Shown here piece by piece: positions 43,627-53,848 of a stretch of 64,000 nucleotides of DNA (its first letter is position 1; the number at the start of each line of letters is the position of its first letter). The DNA comes from Chthoniobacterales bacterium (GTDB taxonomy: Bacteria > Verrucomicrobiota > Verrucomicrobiia > Chthoniobacterales > UBA10450), in NCBI GenBank assembly GCA_035274845.1, contig DATENU010000009.1, positions 62,001-126,000 on the forward strand. Reading direction: 5' to 3'. The notes beneath the pieces were generated by a model. It searched no databases. It was not told the DNA's origin and worked only from the letters and a program-made list of their open reading frames with translations. The translations under genes were made by a program, and so were the position numbers.

Positions 43627-46191
43627 ATGCCCATGCACGACGGATTCACAACTTCGCGTCGATTCCCTTTCGGGTCGGTCCGCAACTTGCGAGGGGTGGC
43701 GGCACTGCTCGCATTCTCTGTTTTGGCAGTGGCTGCATCTGCAGCCGAACAACCGTGCGGCTTTCTTAGTTTCTCGGAGACCTTCGACGGAGTGCAGGCG
43801 CCGAATCTGCCGACGGGCTGGACGGCTTCCCAAGGCGCGAACTCGGGCGATCCGTTGTGGATCACATCCGCCACTACGCCCTACACGGCACCCAACGCCG
43901 CATTCACGACAGTCCCAGATCACGTCCTGGATAACCGACTCGACAGTCCAGGGATTTTCTCGACAGGCCCCGCGACCCTCTTCTTTCGCCACCAGTTCGA
44001 TTTTCAGAATGGTCTTGATGGCGCCATTCTTGAAGTCTCTGCGCCTAATCTCAACGGCGGCCAGTTCACTGAGTTTACCGCGGCGGGAGGTTCCTTCGTC
44101 AGTGGGGGCTATAATGGGACAATAGTCTCTCCATCCAATCCGTTGGCGGGACGGCCAGCTTGGACGGGTAACTCAGGCGGCTATCTTAGGACCCAGGCTG
44201 ATTTCGGTGGGATCATTGCCCAGGGATGGCCCATAAAATTGCGGTTCCGAATGGCGTCCGACGACACCGGTTCGAGTGGAGGCTGGTGGGTCGACCACAT
44301 CGCCATTCAAGTTTCCGAGTGTGGTACGCCCACTCCGTCGCCGGCTCCTTCCTGCATTCCACACTGGGCCAGCGGTCCTGCCGCTCCCATGGCTGCGTTG
44401 CATTCTGCGGGCGTTTTCTTCCCCGCGAACGGACGGTTCTATGTCATGGGAGGACGCAGCAGCGATGCGGTCGGGAGCGACCTAACGCATCCGCTCGAGT
44501 TCGACCCGGTCAACAACCTCTGGGCGATCAAAGCGGTGATGTTCCCCGACAACATGGTCAACGATATGGTGTGCGACGTCCTCGCTGATCCTTCCGCGAC
44601 TCCGTTCATCTATTGTGTCGGAGGTTCCGCATCGGGTGGATCAACGGCCACAAGTCGCCTTTTCCGATACGATCCGGTCGCCGATTCGATTACCCAGGTG
44701 GCTGCGTCGTGGCCCGGTAATTCTGGTGGAGATACTCTGCCGGGCGGAGGCGCCGCCGCTGGCAACAAGCTTTACGTCCTGGGCGGCTACCAGATTGGCA
44801 TCGGAATGACTGATAAGATTTGGGAGTTCAGACCGGATACAAACGTCTGGGTGCAAAAAGCTGCGGTCCTGCCTGTTCCGCTCGGCTACCTTGCCGTGAT
44901 GGCGAACGGCAACGTTATCAACACGGCCGGGGGTACTGTGCTCGGGCCTTCCGGCACGCTCTATGACATCGCCAACGTGTTTTTCTACTCAACGACTGGA
45001 GATCAGATTAGTCCCCGCTATCCCCTGCCACGGCAGACGTCCGGCGCCCGAATGCTTGGGGTAAACTTCGGACTCCGGGTGTTAGGCGGAGGGAACCAGA
45101 ATACTTCCGCGCACGTCGATGTGTTCAGCGGACAGGTTTGGCTTAGAGGAGAGGATCTGGCGATGGCCCGAAGGCATTTCGCCGCCGCCACCGATGGAAC
45201 CCGCATCTGGTTGACAGGCGGGTATTCTTCGGGCAACACCCCGCTGAACTCGATGGAGGTCTATCAGTGCCCGGCCTCGTCTCCAACACCAACCCCTACG
45301 CCAACTCCGAGTCCGACACCGAGTCCAACAGTCACACCGAGTCCGTCGGTGAGCCCCAGCCCATCGGCGAGTCCGAGTCCGTCGGCCAGCCCTTCACCGA
45401 CAGCGGCCCAGGCGTTGAATATTTCGACCCGCCTCCGAGTTGAAACCGGATCCAGTATAGCGATTGGCGGATTTATCATTACCGGCACTGGACCAAAGAA
45501 GGTGGCGATTCGTGGAATTGGACCTTCGCTCGGCAATTTTGGTCCTAGCGATTTCCTGGCCGATCCCACCCTGGAACTGCGCGACAACACCGGCGCGCTG
45601 GTCGCCCAAAATGACAATTGGCAGGACAACTCGTTCCAAGCGGCGCAGCTGGATGCCCTGGGCCTGGCGCCGCAGCATCCGGATGAATCCGGGATCGTAG
45701 CCATCCTTCAGCCCGGCGCCTACACCGCGCTTCTAGAAGGTAAGAACCAGACAAGCGGCGTCGGGCTGATGGAAATTTATGACGCGGATGCAGCCGCGGC
45801 TTCGCAACTGGCCAACATCAGCACCCGCGGTTTTGTGCGGGCGGGCGACAATGTCATGATAGGAGGCTTCATTCTCGGCAATAGTAGTGCCAGCACCAAT
45901 GTAGTCGCGCGGGGAATCGGCCCGTCGCTTAGTCAATTCGGCCTGAATAACGTGCTGGCTGATCCGACCCTGGAGTTGCGCGACAGCAACGGCGCGATCC
46001 TGGTCGCAAATGATAACTGGCAGGACGATACGGTTTCAGCGGCGCAGCTGACGGCGCGCGGCCTCGCACTCTCTCGATCTGAGGAATCCGCAATCTTTGC
46101 CACCCTGCCGCCGGGCGCTTTCACTGCCATTCTTACCGGGAAGAATGGCGGAATCGGGCTCGGCCTCGTCGAAGTTTACAACGTGCCGTAG
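43627..46191 (+). CDS. secreted surface protein: adhesin-like domain, kelch propeller, Pro/Ser linker, two RGIGPSL modules
   Basis: About 854 residues. A signal peptide (VAALLAFSVLAVAASAAE) precedes a cleaved-adhesin/ConA-like domain (SFSETFDGVQAPNLPTGWTA to GSSGGWWVDHIAIQ). Residues about 245-545 form a kelch-type propeller (GRFYVMGGRSSD, FIYCVGGSASGG, KLYVLGGYQIG, TRIWLTGGYSSG). A Pro/Ser/Thr linker is followed by two C-terminal modules ([37 protein letters not shown]; then [20 protein letters not shown]). No sortase or PEP-CTERM tail is visible. The start is uncertain: ATG at 43627 or 43633. It is the first of three tandem paralogues, probably cell-surface or secreted binding proteins. Confidence 0.82.
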   Translation: MPMHDGFTTSRRFPFGSVRNLRGVAALLAFSVLAVAASAAEQPCGFLSFSETFDGVQAPNLPTGWTASQGANSGDPLWITSATTPYTAPNAAFTTVPDHVLDNRLDSPGIFSTGPATLFFRHQFDFQNGLDGAILEVSAPNLNGGQFTEFTAAGGSFVSGGYNGTIVSPSNPLAGRPAWTGNSGGYLRTQADFGGIIAQGWPIKLRFRMASDDTGSSGGWWVDHIAIQVSECGTPTPSPAPSCIPHWASGPAAPMAALHSAGVFFPANGRFYVMGGRSSDAVGSDLTHPLEFDPVNNLWAIKAVMFPDNMVNDMVCDVLADPSATPFIYCVGGSASGGSTATSRLFRYDPVADSITQVAASWPGNSGGDTLPGGGAAAGNKLYVLGGYQIGIGMTDKIWEFRPDTNVWVQKAAVLPVPLGYLAVMANGNVINTAGGTVLGPSGTLYDIANVFFYSTTGDQISPRYPLPRQTSGARMLGVNFGLRVLGGGNQNTSAHVDVFSGQVWLRGEDLAMARRHFAAATDGTRIWLTGGYSSGNTPLNSMEVYQCPASSPTPTPTPTPSPTPSPTVTPSPSVSPSPSASPSPSASPSPTAAQALNISTRLRVETGSSIAIGGFIITGTGPKKVAIRGIGPSLGNFGPSDFLADPTLELRDNTGALVAQNDNWQDNSFQAAQLDALGLAPQHPDESGIVAILQPGAYTALLEGKNQTSGVGLMEIYDADAAAASQLANISTRGFVRAGDNVMIGGFILGNSSASTNVVARGIGPSLSQFGLNNVLADPTLELRDSNGAILVANDNWQDDTVSAAQLTARGLALSRSEESAIFATLPPGAFTAILTGKNGGIGLGLVEVYNVP

Positions 46192-46235
46192 CCGCGGGGT
46201 AGACTGACGCAGATGATGAAAAGAAATCTCCGAGT

Positions 46236-48062
46236 ATGAAAACAGAACAACTCCGAATCCCTTTGCCTTGTGAGCAGCATTTAGTGAAGCAGGTCGTCAT
46301 TGCGGCCCTGGCCCTCCTGGCACTTGGCGGTGTTATCGCGCGAGGGCAATGCCCTCCGACTGAGACCCAGAACTTCGATGGAGTGACGCCGCCAGCTTTG
46401 CCTGCAGGTTGGGTAGCTTCCCAGGGGATGAATCTGACTGGTGCGCCGTTATGGGTTACCTCAGCGATCACGCCGGACACACCACCTAACGATGCCTTCT
46501 CCACGGCCCCCGATAACATCCTGGATAACCGGCTCGACCATTCGATTATCGTTAGCAGCAACGCATTTGCCGGTAGCTTCCGGCACAGCTACAATCTGGA
46601 AGCAGGCTTTGACGGTGCCGTGCTGGAAATCTCCAATCCCAGCATTAACGGAGGCGCCTTCACCGATGTGACCGATCCAGCCGTAGGCGGCCACATCAAT
46701 CCCGGCTACAACACCACCATCAGTGCAGCATCCCAGAGTCCCCTTGCTGGCCGAATGGCTTGGGGCGGGAATTCGAACGGGTACGTTACTGTTAACTTGA
46801 TATTTGCGGCCTTTCCGTCAGTTTTTTCTGGCAACACTATTTTCCGCTTTCGGCTGGTCACTGATAACAGCGGCGCCTCTGGAGGCTGGCGAATTGATAC
46901 CTTTCGTTGGGACCGTTTCGAATGTGGTACGCCGACCCCGACCCCGACCCCGACTCCTCCACCGCACACGCCGACCCCTACCCCTACACCCTCGCCGACG
47001 GCCAGCCCAAGTCCGACGGCGAGCCCAAGTCCGACGGCGAGCCCAAGTCCGACGGCGAGCCCAAGTCCGACGGCCAGCCCAAGTCCGACCGCGAGCCCAA
47101 GTCCGACGGCGAGCCCAAGTCCGTCGGCGAGTCCGAGTCCGTCGGCGAGTCCGAGTCCGTCGGTGAGTCCGAGTCCGTCAGTGAGCCCGAGTCCGTCGGC
47201 GAGTCCGAGTCCGTCGGTGAGTCCCAGCCCATCGGCGAGCCCGAGTCCGTCGGCCAGCCCTTCACCGACAGCGGCCCAGGCGCTGAATATTTCGACCCGC
47301 CTTCGAGTTGAAACCGGAGATCGAATAGCGATTGGCGGATTTATCATTGCCGGCACCGGACCGAAGAAGGTGGCGATAAGAGGCATCGGGCCGTCGCTCG
47401 GCAATTTTGGTCTCACCGATTTTCTGGCCGATCCCACCCTGGAATTGCGCGACAACACCGGCGTGCTGCTGGCCCAAAATGACAATTGGCAGGATAACTC
47501 TTTCCAAAGGGCGCAACTGATTGCCCTGAACCTGGCGCCGCAACATCCCAATGAATCCGGCCTCGTAACCATCCTTCAGCCCGGCGCCTACACTGCGCTT
47601 CTGGAGGGTAAGAACCAGACCAGCGGCGTCGGGCTGATGGAAATTTACGACGCGGATGCAGCCGCGGCCTCGCAACTGGCCAACATCAGCACCCGAGGTT
47701 TTGTGCGGACGGCTGACAACGTCATGATCGCAGGCTTCATTCTTGGCCAGGGCACCGCCAGCTCCGACGTAGTCGTACGCGGCATCGGTCCTTCGCTTAG
47801 TCAGTTCGGCTTAAATAACGTGCTGGCGGATCCGACCTTGGAGTTGCGCGACAGCAACGGCGCGATCCTGGTCGCAAATGATAACTGGCTGGACGATTCG
47901 ATTGCAGCGGCGCAGCTGACGGCTCGCGGTCTGGCGCCGTCTCGATCTGAGGAATCGGGAATTTTTGCCAGCCTGCCGCCGGGCGCCTTCACCGCCATCC
48001 TGGCGGGCAAAAATGGCGGAACCGGACTCGGGCTGATCGAAGTTTATGATGCGCGCCCGTAA
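46236..48062 (+). CDS. secreted surface protein: adhesin-like domain, long SPTASP repeat, two RGIGPSL modules
   Basis: A 608-residue paralogue of its neighbours. A signal peptide ([18 protein letters not shown]) leads into the ConA/cleaved-adhesin domain ([20 protein letters not shown] to [19 protein letters not shown]). Then comes a linker of about 110 residues built of (T/S)ASPSP units, and two C-terminal modules ([40 protein letters not shown]). It lacks the kelch part of the first gene and the beta-helix of the third. Nucleotide similarity to both neighbours is very high in the shared domains, so unequal crossing-over or gene conversion is likely. The 3' end overlaps the next frame by 17 bases. 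Confidence 0.85.
   Translation: MKTEQLRIPLPCEQHLVKQVVIAALALLALGGVIARGQCPPTETQNFDGVTPPALPAGWVASQGMNLTGAPLWVTSAITPDTPPNDAFSTAPDNILDNRLDHSIIVSSNAFAGSFRHSYNLEAGFDGAVLEISNPSINGGAFTDVTDPAVGGHINPGYNTTISAASQSPLAGRMAWGGNSNGYVTVNLIFAAFPSVFSGNTIFRFRLVTDNSGASGGWRIDTFRWDRFECGTPTPTPTPTPPPHTPTPTPTPSPTASPSPTASPSPTASPSPTASPSPTASPSPTASPSPTASPSPSASPSPSASPSPSVSPSPSVSPSPSASPSPSVSPSPSASPSPSASPSPTAAQALNISTRLRVETGDRIAIGGFIIAGTGPKKVAIRGIGPSLGNFGLTDFLADPTLELRDNTGVLLAQNDNWQDNSFQRAQLIALNLAPQHPNESGLVTILQPGAYTALLEGKNQTSGVGLMEIYDADAAAASQLANISTRGFVRTADNVMIAGFILGQGTASSDVVVRGIGPSLSQFGLNNVLADPTLELRDSNGAILVANDNWLDDSIAAAQLTARGLAPSRSEESGIFASLPPGAFTAILAGKNGGTGLGLIEVYDARP
46985..47265. repeat. 18-bp tandem repeat coding the SPTASP linker
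   Basis: Roughly 15 units of an 18-base period (AGCCCAAGTCCGACGGCG and variants with GTCGGCGAG or GTCGGTGAG) code for [18 protein letters not shown]. Early units are more alike than later ones. Because the period is a multiple of three, copy-number change would keep the frame. Confidence 0.85.
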
Positions 48063-50895
48063 ACGCCAGCGGTACCGAATGATGCGCTTCGTCTTCGCGG
48101 CCATGGCCCTCTGGGCCGTCGGCGGCAATTTCGCGCGAGGAGCCTGTCCCCCGCAATACACCCAGAACTTCGATTTCGTGACGCCGCCAGCCTTGCCCGC
48201 AGGGTGGACAGCTTCTCAGGGGATGAATCTGACTGGTGCGCCGTTATGGGTCACCTCAGCGATCACGCCGGACACACCACCGAACGATGCCTTCTCTACG
48301 GCCCCCGATAATATCCTGGATAACCGGCTCGACACTCCTTCGATTTTCGTTAGCAGCAACGACTTTTCCGGTAGCTTCCGGCACAGCTACAATCTGGAAG
48401 CAGGTTTTGACGGTGCCGTGCTGGAAATCTCCAATCCCAGTATTAACGGAGGCGCCTTCACCGATGTGACCGATCCAGCGGTAGGCGGCCACTTCGATCC
48501 CGGCACGGGCTACAACACCACCATCAGTGCAGCATCCCAGAGTCCCCTTGCTGGCCGAATGGCCTGGGGCGGAAACTCAAACGGTTACGTCAGGTGCGGC
48601 CTCATCTTTGGAATGCCCTTTCAGCCAGGTTTTTTTGGCAGCACTATTTTCCGCTTTCGGCTGGTCACTGATAACAGCGGCGCCTCCGGAGGCTGGCGAA
48701 TTGATACCTTTCGTTGGGAGCATAGCGAATGTAATCCGCCGAGCCCGACACCGAGTTCTCCAACGCCCACGCCAACCACGACCGCGACACCGTCTCCCAC
48801 GCCGACTCCAACAGCGCCGCCTGCCCCAACACCCACGCCGGCTCAGGCGTTGAATATTGCCACGCGGCTCCGGGTTGAAACTGGAGACCGCATAGCGATT
48901 GGCGGATTTATTATTGCCGGCCCCGGACCAAAGAAGGTGGCGATCCGAGGCATCGGGCCGTCGCTCAGCAATTTTGGTCTCAGCGATGTCCTGGCCGACC
49001 CGACTCTGGAATTGCGCGGCTCCGATGGCGCGTTGCTCGTGCAAAACGATAATTGGCAGGACAACGCTTCCCAGGCGGCGCAACTGGTTGCGCTTCACCT
49101 CGCGCCGCAGCATCCCAATGAGTCGGGAATCGTAACCATGCTTCAGCCCGGCGCCTACACCGCGCTCTTGAGGGGTAAGAACCAGACGAGCGGCATCGCG
49201 CTGGTGGAAATCTATGACGCGGACGCAGTTGCGCCTTCGCGATTGGCCAATATCGCCACCCGAGGATTCGTAAGCGGGGGCGACAACGTGATGATTGCGG
49301 GCTTCATCCTCGGCAGCGGCTACAGCACCTCCGTGGGGGTGAGAGGCATAGGGCCTTCTCTGGCCCAGTTCGGCCTGAGCAATGTCTTGCCGGATCCGAC
49401 GTTGGAATTGCGCGACAGCAATGGCGCGGTCCTCGCGGCCAACGATAACTGGCAGGACGATCGCTACGCGGCCGCCCAGCTCAGTGCGAACGGTCTTGCG
49501 CCGCAAGATCAATCGGAGTCGGGAATTTTTACCACTCTGCCGCCTGGACTCTTCACTGCCATCCTGGCCGGCAAAAAGGGCGGTACAGGTCTGGGGTTGG
49601 TGGAAGTCTACAACAACCTAAATCCATCCACGATTATTGTAACAAATACGTCCCCAAGCGGACCGGGCTCATTGGTGCAGGCGCTTGCGGACGCGAACGA
49701 TGGAGACACGATCCGGTTCGATCCCTCTCTCAACGGACAGCCCTTTACTAATGTCGCAGAAAAAATTGATAAAAATATTGTTATCAGCGGCCCGGGACCG
49801 AATCAGTTGACCCTTGGGGGCGGCTTGGGCCTTTCTGTCCTGGAGATCGACTCCGGGCATACTGTGATAATCGAAGGCCTCACCATCCGCGACGGGGATG
49901 CCCCGATAGCTGGCGGAGGTATTCTGAATAATTTGTCCACCGTGACAATCAACGACTGCATTATCATATCCAATTCCAGCGATGGATCAGGCGGTGGCGT
50001 CTCCAACGTGGGGACCATGACGATCATGAACAGCACCGTCAGCGACAATCACACCACAGGCGACTTCAACTCGCACGGCGGTGGAATCAGCAACGGCGGG
50101 ACCATCACGATCACGAACAGCATAATCAGCGGCAATAGCGTAGGATCCAGCCCATTCATGCCCGGGATCGGCGGTGGCATCTTCAACAGCGGCGTCGCGA
50201 CCATGATGATCACGGATAGCACAGTCAGCTCCAATCGCGCCGTGGGAGGCGGGGGCATCGGCAGCGATGGGGCAATGACAATCAGCAATAGTTCTGTCAC
50301 GGGCAACATGGCCCTTGCTGCCTTCGGTTTCGGCGGCCTCGGGGCTGGCATCCTCACCAAGAATAGTCCGATTATGATCACCAACAGTACCATCAGTGGC
50401 AATTCGGCCTCAGACGCTGGCGGCGGCATCTACAGCAGCAACTCTGCGACCGTCACGGTCACCCACAGTACGGTCAGCGACAACCAGGCCAACGGCAATG
50501 GCGACAGTATTCTAAACTCCGCATCTTTGCGGAGCGGAGACACCATTTTGAAGGTCGCGCCATCGGGTATTAATATCGTGAACAACAGCCCAGGCACGAT
50601 CACTTCTTACGGCTACAACCTCAGCAGCGACAGCGGCAGTGGCTTCCTCAACGCCGCCGGCGATCAGCTCAACGCCAATCCGATGCTTGGGCCTTTGCAG
50701 AACAACGGCGGTCCGACCCTCACTCAGAAATTGCTGCCGGGCAGTCCCGCGATTGACAGAGGCGATCCCAACTTCGTTCCGCCGCCTTTTTGGGATCAGC
50801 GCGGCATCGGTTATGATCGCGTCGTGAACGGGCGCATCGATATTGGCGCATTCGAGGTCCAGCCCACTCCCACGCCCAGCCCGACACCGAATTAG
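48046..50895 (+). CDS. secreted surface protein: adhesin-like domain, two RGIGPSL modules, parallel beta-helix
   Basis: A 949-residue paralogue. A basic start and signal peptide ([21 protein letters not shown]) precede the same ConA-like domain, a short Pro/Thr linker, and two modules ([40 protein letters not shown]). From about residue 525 there is a right-handed beta-helix of the pectin-lyase/choice-of-anchor-Q type ([62 protein letters not shown]), ending [20 protein letters not shown] and [10 protein letters not shown]. The ATG at 48079 is an alternative start. The tail is a short Pro/Thr stretch. Probably an adhesin or glycan-binding surface protein. Confidence 0.85.
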   Translation: MMRARKRQRYRMMRFVFAAMALWAVGGNFARGACPPQYTQNFDFVTPPALPAGWTASQGMNLTGAPLWVTSAITPDTPPNDAFSTAPDNILDNRLDTPSIFVSSNDFSGSFRHSYNLEAGFDGAVLEISNPSINGGAFTDVTDPAVGGHFDPGTGYNTTISAASQSPLAGRMAWGGNSNGYVRCGLIFGMPFQPGFFGSTIFRFRLVTDNSGASGGWRIDTFRWEHSECNPPSPTPSSPTPTPTTTATPSPTPTPTAPPAPTPTPAQALNIATRLRVETGDRIAIGGFIIAGPGPKKVAIRGIGPSLSNFGLSDVLADPTLELRGSDGALLVQNDNWQDNASQAAQLVALHLAPQHPNESGIVTMLQPGAYTALLRGKNQTSGIALVEIYDADAVAPSRLANIATRGFVSGGDNVMIAGFILGSGYSTSVGVRGIGPSLAQFGLSNVLPDPTLELRDSNGAVLAANDNWQDDRYAAAQLSANGLAPQDQSESGIFTTLPPGLFTAILAGKKGGTGLGLVEVYNNLNPSTIIVTNTSPSGPGSLVQALADANDGDTIRFDPSLNGQPFTNVAEKIDKNIVISGPGPNQLTLGGGLGLSVLEIDSGHTVIIEGLTIRDGDAPIAGGGILNNLSTVTINDCIIISNSSDGSGGGVSNVGTMTIMNSTVSDNHTTGDFNSHGGGISNGGTITITNSIISGNSVGSSPFMPGIGGGIFNSGVATMMITDSTVSSNRAVGGGGIGSDGAMTISNSSVTGNMALAAFGFGGLGAGILTKNSPIMITNSTISGNSASDAGGGIYSSNSATVTVTHSTVSDNQANGNGDSILNSASLRSGDTILKVAPSGINIVNNSPGTITSYGYNLSSDSGSGFLNAAGDQLNANPMLGPLQNNGGPTLTQKLLPGSPAIDRGDPNFVPPPFWDQRGIGYDRVVNGRIDIGAFEVQPTPTPSPTPN

Positions 50896-50906
50896 GGCGT
50901 TTCGCC

Positions 50907-51464
50907 CTACGCGCGACCCATGTAGGCGCCGGTGCGCGTATCGATTTTGATCGTCTCGCCTTCCTGGATGAAGAGCGGGACGTTGACCGTCTTCCCCGAC
51001 TCCAAAAGCGCCGGCTTCGTCACGTTTGAGGCGGTGTCGCCGCGAAGCCCTTCCGGAGATTCAATGACCTTGAGCTGGACCGAAGCCGGCAAGTCGACCT
51101 GAACGATGCGGCCTTCCGCCGACAAAACTTCGACGGACAAATTCTCGACCAGATAATCCTTCGCGTCCGCGAGCAAATTCTCGTTCAGCGTCACCGTCTC
51201 GTAGGTGTTGGGATCCATGAAGTGGTAGCCGTTGTTGTCCTTGTAACTGAATTCCAGATTCGTCCGGCTGATGTCGACCAGCTCGACTTTGTCGGTCGAG
51301 CCGAAGCGGACATCCGCGCTTTTCCCGGTGGCGATATAGCGAATGATCGCCTGCACAAATGCTCGCAGGTTTCCCGGGGTGCGGTGGTGCACTTCGAGGA
51401 CAATGGCGGTGTTGCCATTGTATTTTATCGCCTGTCCTTTTCTGAGATCGTTCGCGGCTGCCAT
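50907..51464 (-). CDS. efp: elongation factor P with an atypical tip loop
   Basis: A 185-residue translation factor that relieves ribosome stalling at polyproline. The three beta-barrel domains are recognisable (LRKGQAIKYNGNTAIVLEV; YHFMDPNTYETVTLNENLL; the signature-like ESPEGLRGDTASNVTKPALLESG). The tip loop reads HRTPGNLRAF: by alignment with the PGKGQAF of E. coli, Asn32 stands where Lys34 (or Arg32 in Pseudomonas) is modified, and Arg34 lies two residues on. No epmA, epmB or earP is in the window. The polyproline-rich proteins nearby would need EF-P. A word-like repeat lies directly before the ATG. Confidence 0.93.
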   Translation of the reverse strand: MAAANDLRKGQAIKYNGNTAIVLEVHHRTPGNLRAFVQAIIRYIATGKSADVRFGSTDKVELVDISRTNLEFSYKDNNGYHFMDPNTYETVTLNENLLADAKDYLVENLSVEVLSAEGRIVQVDLPASVQLKVIESPEGLRGDTASNVTKPALLESGKTVNVPLFIQEGETIKIDTRTGAYMGRA

Positions 51465-51475
51465 GGGAGAGTCGG

Positions 51476-51500
51476 TAGTTGAGAGTTAATAGTTGAGAGT
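51476..51500. repeat. direct repeat TAGTTGAGAGT in the efp leader
   Basis: TAGTTGAGAGT occurs at 51476-51486 and 51490-51500, just upstream of the leftward efp start (51464). Read toward efp it is a run of ACTCTCAACTA words ending 11 bases before the ATG, with no Shine-Dalgarno. The rest of the gap to 51599 holds a GAGACTCTGTCGAG stretch and no gene. Confidence 0.55.
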
Positions 51501-51599
51501 CTTGGGGGAAGGGACGATGCCGCATCCCGGCAGATTCTCAACCCCGATCGACGCGTTTCGGTATGGCGAGACTCTGTCGAGCCGTCTTGATCCTCCGGA

Positions 51600-52703
51600 T
51601 CACTTCGCGCGCTCATCAGCGCGGAGGTCTTTGAGCAGGCGGGCGAAGGCGGCCTCGAACTGGTCGTGATCTTTCCAGTTTGAGAAGTCGGGGATAAAAT
51701 ATTGGCGCACTTCTTCCGCGAGATCCTTGCCACTCAGCGAGTCGCGGCATTCCCAGCGCTCCAATGTTTCGTAATCGATCAGTCGCACGGGAAACAGTTT
51801 GCGCTTGCCGGTGTCCCGCTCGGCTTTGAAGCCCTTGCGCAACTCGTCCATCACCCATTCGCTTTGCAGACTCGCCTGGGAGAGGACGACGAGCAGTTTA
51901 TCGTAAAAGCGGATCGCCGTCTCGATCTGCTCGTGCAGCTTTTTTCCGCCTTGAATGTCTTCCGGCGCGAACCAGACGCGCAAGTGCGCATCGCGCATCT
52001 TCCCGTGCAGTCGCTTCGCGAAATCCTCGTCCTTGCCACTATAAGAGATGAAGCAGGAATAGAACTGGATTCCATCCTCCGCGCCGACGAGCGAGTACAT
52101 CTGCGTGATAAAGCTTTCAGGCACGCCGCAATCGCGTAGAAAACTCTCGGGGATATTACCCTTGGATTCATAGATCGTGTCGATGCCGATGGCGGAAGGG
52201 GCGGTGTGGTATACGAGAGTGAGATGTTTGACTTTGCTCAAGTCGCAACCAGTGAAAATCGTCAACATGGCATGGGCGCCTTGGAAATCGGCGCCCTCGA
52301 GCATCGTGGCGTCGAACTTGGTGCCGCTGAGTTCCGCGCCTCGAAGGTTCGCGTTGCGAAGGTCACTGTCGTAGAGGTCCGCGTCCCACAGGTCCGCGCC
52401 ACTGAGGTCCGCGCCGGAGAGGTCGGCGCCGCCGAGCCTCGCATCCATTAGGTGCGCGTTGCCGAGATCCGCACTGCTGAGGTTCGCGTCGCGGAGGTTC
52501 GCGTCGCGGAGGTTCGCACTGCGGAGCTTCGCACCGCTGAGATTCGCACCTTCGAGGTTCGCACGGTCGAGGTTCGCACCGCAGAGGTTCGTACCACTTA
52601 GGTCTGCAGCGCTCAGGTTTGGATTTGCGTTGTTTCCATGGCGCCACTTGTTCCACGCCTCGACTCCTTGCTTTATTATTCCAAGGTGTTTTTCGTTTGC
52701 CAT
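51600..52703 (-). CDS. pentapeptide-repeat/TIR fusion protein
   Basis: A 367-residue fusion. A short N-terminal helix (HLGIIKQGVEAWNKWRHG) leads into about 22 pentapeptide repeats of the A(D/N)Lxx type (residues about 30-145: ANLEGANLSGAKL, ADLSGADLSGADLWDADL), which form a right-handed square beta-helix. After a linker, residues about 205-345 form a TIR domain: FYSCFISYSGKDEDFAKRL, LRVWFAPEDIQGGKKL with the candidate catalytic Glu, KLLVVLSQASLQSEWVMDEL. Such domains are NAD-consuming or signalling effectors; the repeat helix may be the sensor or scaffold. It follows the KpsF-like gene on the same strand after 23 bases. Composition resembles the neighbours, unlike the other TIR gene. Confidence 0.92.
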   Translation of the reverse strand: MANEKHLGIIKQGVEAWNKWRHGNNANPNLSAADLSGTNLCGANLDRANLEGANLSGAKLRSANLRDANLRDANLSSADLGNAHLMDARLGGADLSGADLSGADLWDADLYDSDLRNANLRGAELSGTKFDATMLEGADFQGAHAMLTIFTGCDLSKVKHLTLVYHTAPSAIGIDTIYESKGNIPESFLRDCGVPESFITQMYSLVGAEDGIQFYSCFISYSGKDEDFAKRLHGKMRDAHLRVWFAPEDIQGGKKLHEQIETAIRFYDKLLVVLSQASLQSEWVMDELRKGFKAERDTGKRKLFPVRLIDYETLERWECRDSLSGKDLAEEVRQYFIPDFSNWKDHDQFEAAFARLLKDLRADERAK

Positions 52704-52726
52704 AAGGGGGGTAAAGCGCTCGCAGA

Positions 52727-53698
52727 CTACAAAAGCTTGAGCTTTGTCAGGTCTTGCGAATCGACCATGCCGACGGGGGCCTGGTTGTCGTCCACGACGA
52801 CAAGGTCGTCGATCCGGTGGCGCTCGAGGAGGTTCAGGACTTCCACGGCGAGTTTGTCCTGGTGGACCGTGACGGGATTCAACGTCATTAAATCGCCCAC
52901 GAGACGCTCGGCGATTTTCGAGTCGGATTGAAAGTGACGTACGAAATCGCCGTGGGTGAAAATACCGAGGAGCTGACCCTCTTCATCCGCGACCACCGCG
53001 GCGCCGGCGCGGACCTCCGTCATGGTTTTAAGGACGAGCTGGATTGAGGCGTCAGGCGCCACCATGGCCAGGGCATGGCGTGGGCGCATAATTTGGTGGA
53101 CCCGCAGGAGCAGGCTCCGGCCGATCATGCCGGCCGGATGAAAGCGGGCGAAATCCTCCTTTTGGAAACCCCGCGCCTCGAGCAGGACCATGGCGAGCGC
53201 GTCCCCCAGGGCGAGCATGACGGTCGTGCTGGAGGTCGGCGCGAGGTTCAGCGGACAAGCTTCCTGCTCGATGTTGACGTCCAGGACGACGTGGGAATTC
53301 CTGGCCAGGTTTGAATTTACGTCGCCGCAGACCGCAACGATCTGGACCTGAAACCGTGCGATAGCCGGAAACACGCGCAACAGCTCCTCGGTCTCGCCGC
53401 TCGCACTGAAGGCGAGGACGACGTCGCCATCCGCCACCATGCCGAGATCGCCGTGCAGCGCGTCGAGCGAATCCAGGACGACGGCGGGTGAGCCGGTGCT
53501 GGTGAGAGTGGAGGCGATTTTGCGCCCGATGTGCCCCGATTTTCCGACCCCGAGAACCACGATCTTGCCGCGCTGTTCGAGACTATCCTTGATGAGCACG
53601 ACGGCCCGCGAAAAGTTCTCATCCAGCCGTTCTCGCAGCCGCTGCACCTCGCGAATCTCGATATCCAGAACGCGTCTCGCCTTTTCCAGGTAATCCAT
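52727..53698 (-). CDS. kdsD: arabinose-5-phosphate isomerase, KpsF/KdsD/GutQ family
   Basis: A 323-residue enzyme turning ribulose-5-phosphate into arabinose-5-phosphate, first step to KDO for lipopolysaccharide or capsule. The SIS domain (about 35-175) has VVLGVGKSGHIGRKIASTL, LDALHGDLGM and SASGETEELL, with PTSSTTVMLALGDALA; two CBS domains follow (QIMRPRHALAMV... and LMTLNPVTVHQD...). I start at the ATG at 53698 (MDYLEKARRV), the normal family N-terminus; a long upstream extension in the same frame is not homologous. Likely the first gene of a transcript with the TIR fusion and possibly efp. Confidence 0.95.
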   Translation of the reverse strand: MDYLEKARRVLDIEIREVQRLRERLDENFSRAVVLIKDSLEQRGKIVVLGVGKSGHIGRKIASTLTSTGSPAVVLDSLDALHGDLGMVADGDVVLAFSASGETEELLRVFPAIARFQVQIVAVCGDVNSNLARNSHVVLDVNIEQEACPLNLAPTSSTTVMLALGDALAMVLLEARGFQKEDFARFHPAGMIGRSLLLRVHQIMRPRHALAMVAPDASIQLVLKTMTEVRAGAAVVADEEGQLLGIFTHGDFVRHFQSDSKIAERLVGDLMTLNPVTVHQDKLAVEVLNLLERHRIDDLVVVDDNQAPVGMVDSQDLTKLKLL

Positions 53699-53848
53699 CC
53701 GCCCTGATTGTGGGCCGGGGAGGGAGAACGGGCAAGAATTCGCTGCAAAACGAGCTTTCCCGGCGCGTTCGTCAGCCTCCGGATCACTATTTCTTGCTTT
53801 TCGCGGGGCGACCTGATTCAACTGACGGTCCATCGCCCGCCTTAATCT

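Noticed and set aside
46985..47265. CRISPR-like array
   Set aside because: Units of 18 bases without spacers, in frame with a coding sequence for a Ser/Pro linker; no cas genes.
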